From the NCBI RefSeq assembly GCF_025449215.1, contig NZ_CP104900.1, forward strand, positions 1,550,001-1,614,000: a stretch of DNA of 64,000 bases, given 5' to 3'. The notes under the pieces were generated by a model. It had not been told where the DNA came from, made no database searches, and was given only the letters and a program-made list of their open reading frames with translations. Of this stretch, positions 25,246 to 33,373 are shown one piece after another. Position 1 is the stretch's first letter. Every line of letters starts with the position of its first letter. A program made the translations under genes and the position numbers. Source of the stretch: Shewanella seohaensis (GTDB taxonomy: Bacteria; Pseudomonadota; Gammaproteobacteria; Enterobacterales; Shewanellaceae).

Positions 25246-26676
25246 CTAAGGGCTAAAGAAGCCGGTTTCTTGGCTAACGCTTTGTTCAGGTTTGCTCACA
25301 TCCGTTACCGAGAATTCGATAATTTTGCGCCCCGTTGGGATTGCATCCTTATCGGCTAATACTGTCACGGGATAATCCGATTGCTCGCCCGGAGCAAGGG
25401 TAATGACCGAGTCGGCAATTAAGCTGAAGGGCATTTCGCTGTTGACCGCGAGTTGATATTGCTTGGTTTGCTGAGTCTTGTTACGGATCTTCAGCTGGTA
25501 GGTATTTTCAACTTTGTTATCGGCGGTTTCGCGATACAGGCTCTGTCTGTCGCGAATGACGTTAAGCTGAATTTCACTGCGACTGGAGAGATCTAAACCT
25601 ATTACAACCAACATAATGACAACGGCTGCGCCGTAACCTAAAAAGCGTGGCGAGCGCCAGTTGGAATGGGTGATGCCCTTTAATTCATTCTCGCTGACAT
25701 AGCTAATTAGGTTTTGTTTGTAGTCGAATTTTTGCATGGTTTCATTACAGGCATCGACACAGGCACCGCAGTTAATGCACTCGTATTGGAGCCCTTGGCG
25801 AATATCAATCCCCGTCGGGCAGACTTCGACACATAAGTTACAGTCAACACAATCACCGAGTTCAGTCTGTTGTTTGCGCTTACGTGGGCCGCGCGCTTCG
25901 CCGCGTGCGGCATCATAGGTGACGGTTTTAGTGTTGGCATCGAACATGACTGCCTGAAAACGCGCATAGGGGCAGCAGTGTAAGCACATTTGCTCGCGCA
26001 TCCAGCCAGCATTTAAGTAAGTACAAATCGCGAAAAACCATACCCAGCAGGTTGTCCAAAAGCCGGCGTTGCCGGTAAAAATATCCAAATAGAGTTCGCG
26101 GGCGGGGATGAAATAACCGATGAATCCACAGCCAGTAATTAAGGCGGCTAATCCCCACAGGCCGTGTTTGAGACTTCTTTTACCGAGTTTATTGGCTGAC
26201 CATGGCGCCTTATCGAGCAATTTGCGTTTGTTGCTGTTGCCCTCAATTCGGCTCTCGAGCCAAACAAACATAAAAGTCCACGCGGTTTGCGGGCAAAGAT
26301 AGCCACACCAGACACGCCCCCAAAACACAGTAATGAAAAACAACCCAAAGGCGGCGGCAATAAACACCCAAGCGAGCAAGGTGAAATCCTGTGGCCAGAG
26401 CGTGAGGCCAAAAAAGAAGAACTGCTGCTGACTCACATCCAGCAATATCGCTTGCCGACCATCAAAGGAAATAAAGGGCAGAGCAAAAAACAGCAGTACT
26501 AACAGGCTATTCATTGTGGTTCTTAGACGCTGAAAATAACCCTTCTGCTCTCGAAAATGAATCTGACCATTCACGGGGGCTGGTTTATCGTCCGCCTGGA
26601 TATTTTTTACGGGGATAAATTGCTCAGCAGAGGGGCGCTTGGCGTTCTCTCTGTGTTGGATGTCACTTTTGGGCAT
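25246..26676 (-). CDS. ccoG: CcoG/RdxA-type polyferredoxin, cytochrome c oxidase accessory protein
   Basis: Membrane iron-sulfur protein implicated in copper handling for cbb3-oxidase assembly. It has membrane helices (LLVLLFFALPFISF, FFFFGLTLWPQDF, LLAWVFIAAAFGLFFI), the conserved WCGYLCPQTAWTF motif, CLHCCPYARFQAVMFD, and two 4Fe-4S clusters (CVDCNLCVEVCPTGIDIRQG and CINCGACVDACNETM). The C-terminal periplasmic region is Ig-like (QLKIRNKTQQTKQYQLAVN). Start is at 26676 (MPKSDIQHREN) with an AGGA site; a longer in-frame start at 26772 would overlap the sigma-54 promoter at 26716-26732. Length is 476 residues. The cco structural genes are not nearby, so this may be a second copy. Confidence 0.9.
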   Translation of the reverse strand: MPKSDIQHRENAKRPSAEQFIPVKNIQADDKPAPVNGQIHFREQKGYFQRLRTTMNSLLVLLFFALPFISFDGRQAILLDVSQQQFFFFGLTLWPQDFTLLAWVFIAAAFGLFFITVFWGRVWCGYLCPQTAWTFMFVWLESRIEGNSNKRKLLDKAPWSANKLGKRSLKHGLWGLAALITGCGFIGYFIPARELYLDIFTGNAGFWTTCWVWFFAICTYLNAGWMREQMCLHCCPYARFQAVMFDANTKTVTYDAARGEARGPRKRKQQTELGDCVDCNLCVEVCPTGIDIRQGLQYECINCGACVDACNETMQKFDYKQNLISYVSENELKGITHSNWRSPRFLGYGAAVVIMLVVIGLDLSSRSEIQLNVIRDRQSLYRETADNKVENTYQLKIRNKTQQTKQYQLAVNSEMPFSLIADSVITLAPGEQSDYPVTVLADKDAIPTGRKIIEFSVTDVSKPEQSVSQETGFFSP

Positions 26677-26715
26677 ATGCTGTCCTAACGGCTTAAATAA
26701 GATTCGGCTCCCTAT

Positions 26716-26732
26716 AGCAAGCGTTAGGCCAA
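26716..26732 (-). promoter_or_regulatory. Sigma-54 promoter of ccoG
   Basis: On the minus strand TTGGCCTAACGCTTGCT fits the sigma-54 consensus YTGGCACGRNNNTTGCW: the GG of the -24 element and the GC of the -12 element are present with exact spacing, and 11 of 14 specified positions match. The transcript would start near 26703, about 27 bases before the ccoG ATG. Confidence 0.7.
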
Positions 26733-26783
26733 GTTTAACGTATTGATTTTTAATGGTTAAATTGGATGGCAATTTGGCGGGTG

Positions 26784-26816
26784 TCGCGATATATCGCTAA
26801 TTGGCGATATATCGCG
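26784..26816. promoter_or_regulatory. Tandem palindromic operators (upstream activator sites for ccoG)
   Basis: Two copies of the perfect palindrome GCGATATATCGC (26786-26797 and 26804-26815), centres 18 bp apart, lie about 80-115 bp upstream of the predicted ccoG transcription start, the usual place for a sigma-54 activator. The two copies can also fold into one 13-bp stem with a 6-nt loop. A near-identical third site precedes the activator gene. Confidence 0.65.
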
Positions 26817-26825
26817 TTTTTAAAG

Positions 26826-28292
26826 TTATTCTTCCGCGAGGGTTTGACGTGTAATCCCGAGCTTCTTCATCCGCGATCTAAGTGTACTTGGCGGGACGCC
26901 GAGCACATTGGCCGCACCGTTGGGGCCCGAAATACGCCAATTGAGCTGCTTTAATGTTTGCTCTATGTGTTGTGCTTCCGCCTCGGCCAAGGTTTGTAAT
27001 GGTGAGGCCGCGGTTTGAGTCTGCAGGTGATGCGTGGGCATGGCATGGATATGTAAAATATCCGTTTGAGATAAAATGGCCTCCCGCTCGAGGATATTTT
27101 GCAATTCACGCACATTACCCGGCCAGCTGTAGGCCATCAGTTTTTGCAGACCTTTTTGGCTCACGCCGCGCAGTTTCTTACCGAGTTTGCGGTTTAGGGA
27201 ATGCAAAATGTGGCTGACAAGCTCGGGCATGTCCTCAAGTCTTGCCCTCAGCGGCGGCACTTGGATGGGGAAGACGTTCAAGCGGTAATAGAGATCCATC
27301 CTGAATAAGCCCTGTTCAACGCGCTTGAGTAAATCATGGTGACTGGCGGCGACTAAGCGAATATCGACCTTAATGGTTTCACTGCCGCCGAGTCGTTCGA
27401 AGGATTGCTCTTGGATCACCCGAAGTAACTTAGATTGCGCCTCCAAACTTAATTCGGCCACCTCATCGAGAAACAGCGTCCCTTGATGGGCGAGTTCGAA
27501 GCGGCCCTTGCGCAGCTGAGTCGCACCAGTAAAGGCACCTTTCTCATGACCAAACAACTCACTCTCTAACAGCGAGGCTGAAAACGCCGCGCAGTTAACG
27601 CTGATCATGGGCTTATCTTTACGGCGACTCAGTTGATGTAAGTTACGGGCAACCAGTTCTTTGCCTGTGCCATTTTCGCCACAAATCAATACGGTACTGT
27701 CGGTATTGGCCACCATATGCAGCTGCTGGATCATATGACGGATCACCGCGCTACTGCCCGAAATATCCACATCGCCGGTCTTATCGGCTAACTCGGCTTG
27801 GAGATAATGATTCTCGCTGGCCAGTTGCTCCGACAGGGCTTGAACCTGCGCTAAAGCTTGACGTAGCGACTGCTCGGTTTGTTTCTGAATACTGATGTCA
27901 CGAAATATCGCGACTACGCCGATAAGCTTGTTGTCCCGATAGACGGGCGTCGAGCTGTAATGTACTGGAAAGCTGCTGCCATCTTTGCGCCAAAACACAT
28001 CGTGGGTGATTTCCCTTGCAATCCCATCCTTCAAGGTGTTGTAGATAGGACAATCTTCTTGGGGATAATGACTGCCATCCGCGTGGCTATGATGATGGCA
28101 ATTATGGATATTTTTGCCGAGTAATTCTTCATTCTTCCAGCCCGTCATGCGCTCAGCGGCGGGATTAATGAAGACGGCATTACCATTTAAATCAAACCCA
28201 TAAATGCCTTCACCCACGGCATTGAGCAGTAGCTGATTCTCTGGCAGAAAATGTTTATCCAAGGGCATTGCGGCGGGTTGTGTTGAGTTCAT
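26826..28292 (-). CDS. Sigma-54-dependent activator with PAS sensor (PAS-AAA-Fis)
   Basis: Enhancer-binding protein of 488 residues. A PAS domain (about residues 18-130) contains a His/Cys-rich stretch, [21 protein letters not shown], that could hold a metal or redox group. A short coiled coil follows. The AAA+ domain has Walker A ([17 protein letters not shown]), the sigma-54 contact loop EKGAFTGA, Walker B ([12 protein letters not shown]) and [15 protein letters not shown]. The C-terminal Fis-type helix-turn-helix is [22 protein letters not shown]. There is no receiver domain, so the PAS domain is the likely input. It is encoded upstream of ccoG on the same strand, separated by 149 bases that carry operators and a sigma-54 promoter. 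Confidence 0.92.
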   Translation of the reverse strand: MNSTQPAAMPLDKHFLPENQLLLNAVGEGIYGFDLNGNAVFINPAAERMTGWKNEELLGKNIHNCHHHSHADGSHYPQEDCPIYNTLKDGIAREITHDVFWRKDGSSFPVHYSSTPVYRDNKLIGVVAIFRDISIQKQTEQSLRQALAQVQALSEQLASENHYLQAELADKTGDVDISGSSAVIRHMIQQLHMVANTDSTVLICGENGTGKELVARNLHQLSRRKDKPMISVNCAAFSASLLESELFGHEKGAFTGATQLRKGRFELAHQGTLFLDEVAELSLEAQSKLLRVIQEQSFERLGGSETIKVDIRLVAASHHDLLKRVEQGLFRMDLYYRLNVFPIQVPPLRARLEDMPELVSHILHSLNRKLGKKLRGVSQKGLQKLMAYSWPGNVRELQNILEREAILSQTDILHIHAMPTHHLQTQTAASPLQTLAEAEAQHIEQTLKQLNWRISGPNGAANVLGVPPSTLRSRMKKLGITRQTLAEE

Positions 28293-28346
28293 TCCGTTGA
28301 TTCCTTAATACGAATGAGTGCCCAGAGTATAACCCCTTGAGTCGTG

Positions 28347-28362
28347 TCGCGATATATCGTGA
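28347..28362. promoter_or_regulatory. Third operator copy, at the activator gene's own promoter
   Basis: TCGCGATATATCGTGA matches the ccoG sites (GCGATATATCG shared, preceded by GTGTC in both this site and the first ccoG site). It lies 55-70 bases upstream of the activator start. On the minus strand TATACT at about 28326-28331 could be a sigma-70 -10 element, which would put the operator over the -35 region and suggest autorepression. Confidence 0.5.
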
Positions 28363-28720
28363 ATTACTCGGTAACGCTCGAATTGAATGGTTTAGAGATA
28401 TGTTTAGAGGTCTGACCATTAACTTGTTGATAATAAAAAGCTTATATTTTAATCGATCGAAAGTTGTATTTAGTGCTGGCGTAAAAGAGTAAATTGTTAT
28501 AAAAATGTTTCATAAATATCTTTGGCTAAGTTGACCTGAATAAAGCAGGCTCGCCCTTAATACTGGGGATTCACGGCAACGCAGGGATGTTTATTGCAGT
28601 ACGGTGTGAGTGAATGACCGAGTTAAATAGCGTTTTGGGGTGAGATGGCTGTGTTAAGAGTATGGAGTGATTTTCTGCCCACCTTTCCGGGAAATTACTT
28701 TCTACTGATTTGAAGTGTGC
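28363..28720. other. Intergenic region, no gene seen; possible small RNA
   Basis: Part of a gap of about 510 bases between the activator and the membrane thioredoxin gene. I find no convincing open frame. On the plus strand the stretch from about 28565 leads into a strong hairpin with a T tract at 28721-28746, so a plus-strand RNA of 150-180 nt is possible; a TTGACC at 28531 is 21 bases from TAATAC, too far for a standard promoter. Confidence 0.25.
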
Positions 28721-28746
28721 AAAAAGGCTGCGATGCAGCCTTTTTT
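28721..28746. terminator. Bidirectional terminator downstream of the thioredoxin-like gene
   Basis: The stem AAAAAGGCTGC and GCAGCCTTTTT around GAT has A and T runs on both sides. On the minus strand it ends the membrane thioredoxin transcript; on the plus strand it has no annotated gene before it. Confidence 0.85.
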
Positions 28747-28805
28747 ATTGCGCGAGTGTTTGTGTCTTAAAGCTTTGTTTTTGAAGTTTAAGCCAAATAA
28801 ACAGC

Positions 28806-29351
28806 TTACAGTGCTTTTGCCTGAGCTAAGCCATTAAGCACGGCCTCTATGGTGAGCGTTGAAGGCAGCACTATGCCGTTTGGCGTCCTTGGACCATAGA
28901 CCTTATTGTAAGGTGTACCCGGTACGCCTTCATGCTTCATATAACCCGCAATGGTGGAATCGGCTTCGCTCCAATTTCCCTGCATCAAAATAACCTTGTC
29001 GGCCATCAGCGCATTCACCACTTGCTCTCTATGGGTGACTTCAGCCTTGTTGGTTTGGCAAATGCTGCACCAGTCTGAGGTGATATCCACAAACACTGTG
29101 TAGCCATCGGCGACCAGCGGCGCGATTTTTTCAGGGGCCAGCGTATGCCACTGCAGCTTTTGATAGGCTTGATAATCTTCGCCTTTATGTACAAAACCGA
29201 TAATTCCGCCTAGACCTACGGCGAAAAATCCCAATACAAAAATTACCGCGAGTGGAATGCGCTTACCTTTGCTGCGTTGCCAGATTAGCAGGCCAATCGC
29301 GCTCACGAGTAATGCGAGAATGACCAGACTGATAAGAGTGATAGTGCCCAT
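28806..29351 (-). CDS. Membrane-anchored thioredoxin-like protein (DsbD C-terminal-domain type)
   Basis: A 181-residue protein with two N-terminal transmembrane helices (LISLVILALLVSAIGLLIW and LAVIFVLGFFAVGLGGIIGFV) and a thioredoxin-fold domain. The active site is SDWCSICQTNK, a CxxC pair, which together with VFVDITSDWCSIC and GVPGTPYNKVYGP resembles the gamma domain of DsbD/ScsB. The central electron-transfer membrane domain of DsbD is absent, so it must receive electrons from another protein or act as an oxidant or a metal-resistance factor. It has its own terminator. Function beyond thiol exchange is inferred. Confidence 0.82.
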   Translation of the reverse strand: MGTITLISLVILALLVSAIGLLIWQRSKGKRIPLAVIFVLGFFAVGLGGIIGFVHKGEDYQAYQKLQWHTLAPEKIAPLVADGYTVFVDITSDWCSICQTNKAEVTHREQVVNALMADKVILMQGNWSEADSTIAGYMKHEGVPGTPYNKVYGPRTPNGIVLPSTLTIEAVLNGLAQAKAL

Positions 29352-29554
29352 AGATGCCTACATGAGTTTCCGATAATCCATTCTATCTTAGCGGCTAACA
29401 GCTTAAATCTGCGTGAATTTATGCTTTAAAAGCCGATTAAACCTTTGACGCATTCGGTTGCAATTGTGCTTTTGCGCCGAGTGCACAGTATTTGTAAGCT
29501 GGTGCACCAATAAAAAGATCACAAAATAACCACTACAGAAGGGAAGAATAATTG

Positions 29555-31105
29555 ATGCGAGCGCTAACAGAGAAGCAAACGCCCTCAAAACTGAAATGGG
29601 CAAGTGTGCTGCTGCCCTTGTTATTCACTGTCTCCATAGTCGGTCATGCCGAGCCCGCGCAAAAAAGCGAAGCTAAAGTGGATAAGCTAGTGCCAGAGGT
29701 GGTGACGACTAAGCACAGAATGACGATTCAAAATCAGAAGATCAGTTATCAAGCCATTAGTGGAGAAACCATTTTAGAGGATGATAAGGGTGAGCCTCAG
29801 GCGAGTATCTTCTCTATTACGTATTTACGGGATGATGTGCAGGACAGCAGTAAACGCCCTGTCACGTTTATTTTTAACGGAGGCCCAGGTTCAGCTTCGC
29901 TCTGGTTGCACATGGGACTCTTTGGGCCAAAACGTGTGATTGTGCCCGGTGATGCCAAAGATGATGGTGCGGCGCCTTATCGGATTGAAGCCAACGATTA
30001 CTCATTACTCGATGAGTCTGATTTAGTATTTATCGACCCTGTGGGTACCGGTTTTAGCCGCGCGCTTGGTGAGAAGAAAGGCGCTGATTTTTGGGGCGTG
30101 AAAGAAGATGCCCAATCCATTGCCGAATTTATGCGCCGTTGGTTGATTGAACATAAGCGTTGGAATTCGCCTAAATATCTTGCCGGTGAAAGTTATGGTA
30201 CGACGCGAGCCGCAGCATTAGTGGATGAACTCCAAGGCGGTTGGACCGATATCTCGGTCAATGGCGTGATGCTGATTTCATCGATTCTCGACTTTAGCCA
30301 CGCTCGTTATCAACCCGGTAATAACCAACCCTACATTGGTTTTTTACCGACCATGGCGGCAACTGCTTTTTATCACAATAAAGTTAGTGATGCCGACAAG
30401 GCCTTAGGGCTCGAAGTGTTTGTCGAACAGGCGCGTCAATTCGCTATTAAGGATTACGCCTTAGCCTTATTACAGGGCAGCCGTTTAGCGCAAAGCGATT
30501 ATCAGAGCGTACGCAAACAGTTGGCGCGTTTTACGGGCCTGAGTGAGTCTTATCTTGACCGAGTAAATTTGCGGGTGAGTGCGAGTCGCTACACCAAAGA
30601 ATTGCTCAGGGATCAGGATTTGACCGTCGGGCGGTTAGACAGTCGTTATACCGGCAAAGATTACGACAGTGGCGGTGACTCGACCGATAACGACCCGTCA
30701 GGATATGGTATCGATGGCGCTTATACGGCGGCAATCCATCAGTATCTGTATGAGGATTTAGGGGTTAAATTATCACGCCCCTTCAACGTGCTCTCCACCG
30801 ATGCTAATCGTGGCTGGAACTGGAATATCAGCGGTAAGCAAATGCATTATGTGAATGTGGCGCCCTATTTAGGGCAGGCGCAGCGTGAGAATAAAGATCT
30901 GCGAATATTTGTCGGTAACGGTTATTTCGATTTTGCGACGCCCTTCTTTGCGACCGAAAATACCTTTGCCGATAATGGTATAGATAATAGCCGTGTCACT
31001 ATGCACTACTACAAAGCGGGTCATATGATGTATGTGGAGCCCGCGTCGCTTGCGCAACTGGTGCAAGATATCCGCGCTTTTTATCATCCTAAGGCGGCTA
31101 AATGA
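29555..31105 (+). CDS. Secreted serine carboxypeptidase-like protein (peptidase S10)
   Basis: An alpha/beta-hydrolase peptidase of 516 residues exported by an N-terminal signal (WASVLLPLLFTVSIVGHAEPA). The family marks are FIFNGGPGSASLWLHMGLFGPKRV (oxyanion region), FIDPVGTGFSRAL, and the nucleophile in YLAGESYGTTRAAAL. The catalytic Asp is likely in GNGYFDFATPF and the His in YKAGHMMYVEP. It would trim C-terminal residues of peptides in the periplasm or outside. I take the ATG at 29555 after a GGGAAG site; the TTG just before it adds one residue. It is divergent from the thioredoxin-like gene. Confidence 0.88.
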   Translation: MRALTEKQTPSKLKWASVLLPLLFTVSIVGHAEPAQKSEAKVDKLVPEVVTTKHRMTIQNQKISYQAISGETILEDDKGEPQASIFSITYLRDDVQDSSKRPVTFIFNGGPGSASLWLHMGLFGPKRVIVPGDAKDDGAAPYRIEANDYSLLDESDLVFIDPVGTGFSRALGEKKGADFWGVKEDAQSIAEFMRRWLIEHKRWNSPKYLAGESYGTTRAAALVDELQGGWTDISVNGVMLISSILDFSHARYQPGNNQPYIGFLPTMAATAFYHNKVSDADKALGLEVFVEQARQFAIKDYALALLQGSRLAQSDYQSVRKQLARFTGLSESYLDRVNLRVSASRYTKELLRDQDLTVGRLDSRYTGKDYDSGGDSTDNDPSGYGIDGAYTAAIHQYLYEDLGVKLSRPFNVLSTDANRGWNWNISGKQMHYVNVAPYLGQAQRENKDLRIFVGNGYFDFATPFFATENTFADNGIDNSRVTMHYYKAGHMMYVEPASLAQLVQDIRAFYHPKAAK

Positions 31106-31149
31106 GAGTGACCGTATTATTTGGCCAGTGTTAAACTGCCACTCCTGTG

Positions 31150-31173
31150 AAGGCCCTATTGAGGGCCTTTTTA
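31150..31173 (+). terminator. Terminator after the S10 peptidase gene
   Basis: The perfect stem AAGGCCCT and AGGGCCTT with the loop ATTG is followed by TTT. It separates the peptidase from the exporter gene, whose start lies 20 bases beyond. Confidence 0.8.
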
Positions 31174-31191
31174 TGCTTTAAAGGGTTAAAA

Positions 31192-31806
31192 ATGAGCTTT
31201 AGTACTTGGTTAGGACTATTGGCGATTTGTTGCTTGGGCGCTATGTCTCCCGGGCCGAGTTTGGCCATGGTTGTGCGTCATACCTTGGGCGGTGGTCGCG
31301 GCAAGGGGATCGTTTGCGCTTGGGCACACTCGATTGGTATTGGCATTTATGCGTTAGTGACGTTACTCGGCCTAGCCGTTGTACTGAAAAAAGCGCCGTT
31401 GATTTTTAATGGGATAGCGATTTTAGGCGCGCTCTATCTCGCATGGATGGGGATCCAAGCATTGCGCTCAAACGGTGGTATGCAGGCAAAGCTTGCGGCG
31501 GGGGAGGCGACGGATACACTCACAGCAGCGCGCGATGGTATCGCGATTTCCCTGTTCAATCCTAAGATTATGTTGTTCTTTTTAGCGCTGTTTAGCCAGT
31601 TTGTGATGGTGGCCGATAGCTTGACGGGTCAAGCACTTATCGTGCTAACGCCTTTGGTGGTTGATGGGCTGTGGTACACCTTGATTGCCTTACTGTTGTC
31701 CCATTCGAGTGTATTGCCTAAGTTACGGGAAAAAGCGGGACTTATCGATAAACTTTCTGGTGTGGTACTGATCCTGCTCGCGATACGCGTGGTGTACACT
31801 CTCTGA
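31192..31806 (+). CDS. LysE/RhtB-family amino-acid exporter
   Basis: A membrane protein of 204 residues that exports amino acids. The start motif of the family is present, LLAICCLGAMSPGPSLAMVVRHTLGGGRGKGI, followed by hydrophobic helices (IYALVTLLGLAVVL, IAILGALYLAWMGIQAL), the conserved ISLFNPKIMLFFLALFSQFV and a C-terminal helix ending IRVVYTL. The start at 31192 (MSFSTWLG) has an AAAGGG site; an upstream in-frame Met at 31147 lies across the terminator and is rejected. The substrate is not determined. Confidence 0.9.
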   Translation: MSFSTWLGLLAICCLGAMSPGPSLAMVVRHTLGGGRGKGIVCAWAHSIGIGIYALVTLLGLAVVLKKAPLIFNGIAILGALYLAWMGIQALRSNGGMQAKLAAGEATDTLTAARDGIAISLFNPKIMLFFLALFSQFVMVADSLTGQALIVLTPLVVDGLWYTLIALLLSHSSVLPKLREKAGLIDKLSGVVLILLAIRVVYTL

Positions 31807-31856
31807 CGTATCACAATGCACATTGATGAGTGTGAAGAAATAAGTGCGAAGAGATA

Positions 31857-31887
31857 AAAAAACGCCATCATAAGATGGCGTTTTTTA
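31857..31887. terminator. Bidirectional terminator between LysE-type exporter and DUF3144 gene
   Basis: The stem AACGCCATC and GATGGCGTT with the loop ATAA sits between an A run and a T run, so it can serve both convergent genes. Confidence 0.85.
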
Positions 31888-31926
31888 TGGGATTTTAGCA
31901 GGCGATGCTTGGCCTATAGCGCATCA

Positions 31927-32244
31927 TCAGCCTTTAAAGATTTGTACCGAGTCATCCGCCGCCACCGCTTCTTCCTGCATAACGGGTGGATTCGCGATAT
32001 GGTCGTCTAGATTGTCGCTTAGCATTTCACGGTATTCGGCGCTAAACCAGTCGAGCGCATTGTCTTTTTCTGCGCCTAAATCGGCAGATTTGATCGCGGC
32101 TTCAAAGGCGTTAAAACGCGCTGCGGCAAAACGCAGGGCCGTGCCGACTTTACCGACATCACCTTCCTGCTGGCTTAGCTGATTGGCTAAGGCAATAAAT
32201 TGATCGGCAAGTTCAAAAATCGTGGTGTTGCTGGTATCAGTCAT
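31927..32244 (-). CDS. DUF3144 family protein
   Basis: A 105-residue cytoplasmic helical protein. Family features: FELADQFIALANQLSQQEGDVGKVGTALRFAAARFNAFEA, then AEYREMLSDNLDDHI. The C-terminal tail is acidic. The family is found in gammaproteobacteria and has no assigned function. It is monocistronic and ends at a shared terminator. Confidence 0.85.
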   Translation of the reverse strand: MTDTSNTTIFELADQFIALANQLSQQEGDVGKVGTALRFAAARFNAFEAAIKSADLGAEKDNALDWFSAEYREMLSDNLDDHIANPPVMQEEAVAADDSVQIFKG

Positions 32245-32639
32245 AGCGCTTACTCAAAATAATTTATTGGTGGGCGATTCTATCCTAAATTCTGCAGGAA
32301 GGAACCGCTTACGCTTAAGTATTGGGATCTAAATCTGTTGTAGTGAGCCCAATACTTAGTAGGTCATCCATCGCTAAATTGCGGTTAGTTTGATGGTTGA
32401 TTGGGCGATATTGTAATTGGTATCAATGGGTTTTACTTCATCATATCAAGGCAGAATATGCAGGTCTGTTCTGTCATCGTGATTTAAATTCTTGCCGATT
32501 TGGGATGTAAATAGCCTGCCGAAATACAAGGTCTGCATGGCGGTGCGGGGGAAATAATATCTGATTTAGCCTCCTGTGAAGATTCATCTTCTGTTCAGTT
32601 AGCCACTCGCATACTGCTTCCATCAACAGGAGAACCGCC
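32245..32639. other. Intergenic region between DUF3144 and secreted protein genes
   Basis: About 395 bases holding the divergent promoters of the flanking genes. No open frame, hairpin terminator or repeat stands out. An AGGAG ribosome site for the downstream gene is at 32628. Confidence 0.5.
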
Positions 32640-33074
32640 ATGAAAGCAATTAAACTTACTCTGTCAGCCTTACTACTCGCTGCAGCTTCATCTTCGGCCA
32701 TTGCGGCTGATGTCGGAGTGTCGATTAACATCGGCGATCCAAACTTTTACGGTCAGATCAATATTGGTAATTTTCCTCGTCCACAGGTGATTTACGAACA
32801 GCCTATCGTGATAGAGCAGTCTCGGGTCGTGTATGAACCTATCTATCTGCATGTGCCGCCTGGTCATGCAAAAAAATGGGGCCGCTATTGTGCCTCCTAC
32901 GGTGCCTGCGGTCGTCCAGTCTATTTTGTTCAGGATGTCTGGTATCGCGATGAGTACGTCCCCCGTTATCGCTCCTATAAACAAGATAAGCATCACCACA
33001 AACATTACGACAAACATGAGCGCCGCAAAGATAGGGATGACGATCGTGGTCATGGCCACCGTGGTCGCGATTAA
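32640..33074 (+). CDS. Secreted hypothetical protein with His/Arg/Asp-rich tail
   Basis: I do not recognise the family. The product has a clear signal peptide (MKAIKLTLSALLLAAASSSAIAAD) with an AGGAG ribosome site. The mature part starts GVSINIGDPNFYGQINIGNFPRPQVIYEQP, is rich in Tyr, Val and Pro, and contains HVPPGHAKKWGRYCASYGACGRPVYFVQDVWYRDEY with two cysteines that could pair. The last 30 residues are extremely charged (KDKHHHKH-like clusters, then RRKDRDDDRGHGHRGRD). The His cluster could bind metal. It is 144 residues and stands alone. Its nearest look-alikes are small envelope proteins with PPGxAKK motifs. Confidence 0.75.
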   Translation: MKAIKLTLSALLLAAASSSAIAADVGVSINIGDPNFYGQINIGNFPRPQVIYEQPIVIEQSRVVYEPIYLHVPPGHAKKWGRYCASYGACGRPVYFVQDVWYRDEYVPRYRSYKQDKHHHKHYDKHERRKDRDDDRGHGHRGRD

Positions 33075-33373
33075 TACGGATTGTTTATACAAACGCCCCT
33101 ATCACGCTAGCTGATGGCTTATCAGAGTCATTTGCGAATCAAAGCGCCGAGGCTCAACGTGGCTCAGCACTCAACTTTGCTCGAGTTAACTTTTGCGATT
33201 CGGGGCGTTTCTCGATAGCAATCGATTGCCTTAACCAAAGGGACGGAGCGGGTTTAGACCTTAATATGCTTGTGATATCTCAAGACTCGGGAATAAAAAC
33301 CGGAGTTGGCTTGTCATGTCGCGCTATCACTTTTAAGCTAACGGCATCGTAACTTAAGTAAGAGAAACAGATT
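33075..33373. other. Intergenic region upstream of ung
   Basis: About 300 bases without an open frame that looks real. It should hold the ung promoter. I see no terminator with a T tract for the preceding gene. Confidence 0.4.

Noticed and set aside
26785..26816. The 13-bp stem before TTTT as a Rho-independent terminator
   Set aside because: The T run is on the plus strand where no gene ends. The repeat of the same palindrome at 28347 favours protein-binding sites.
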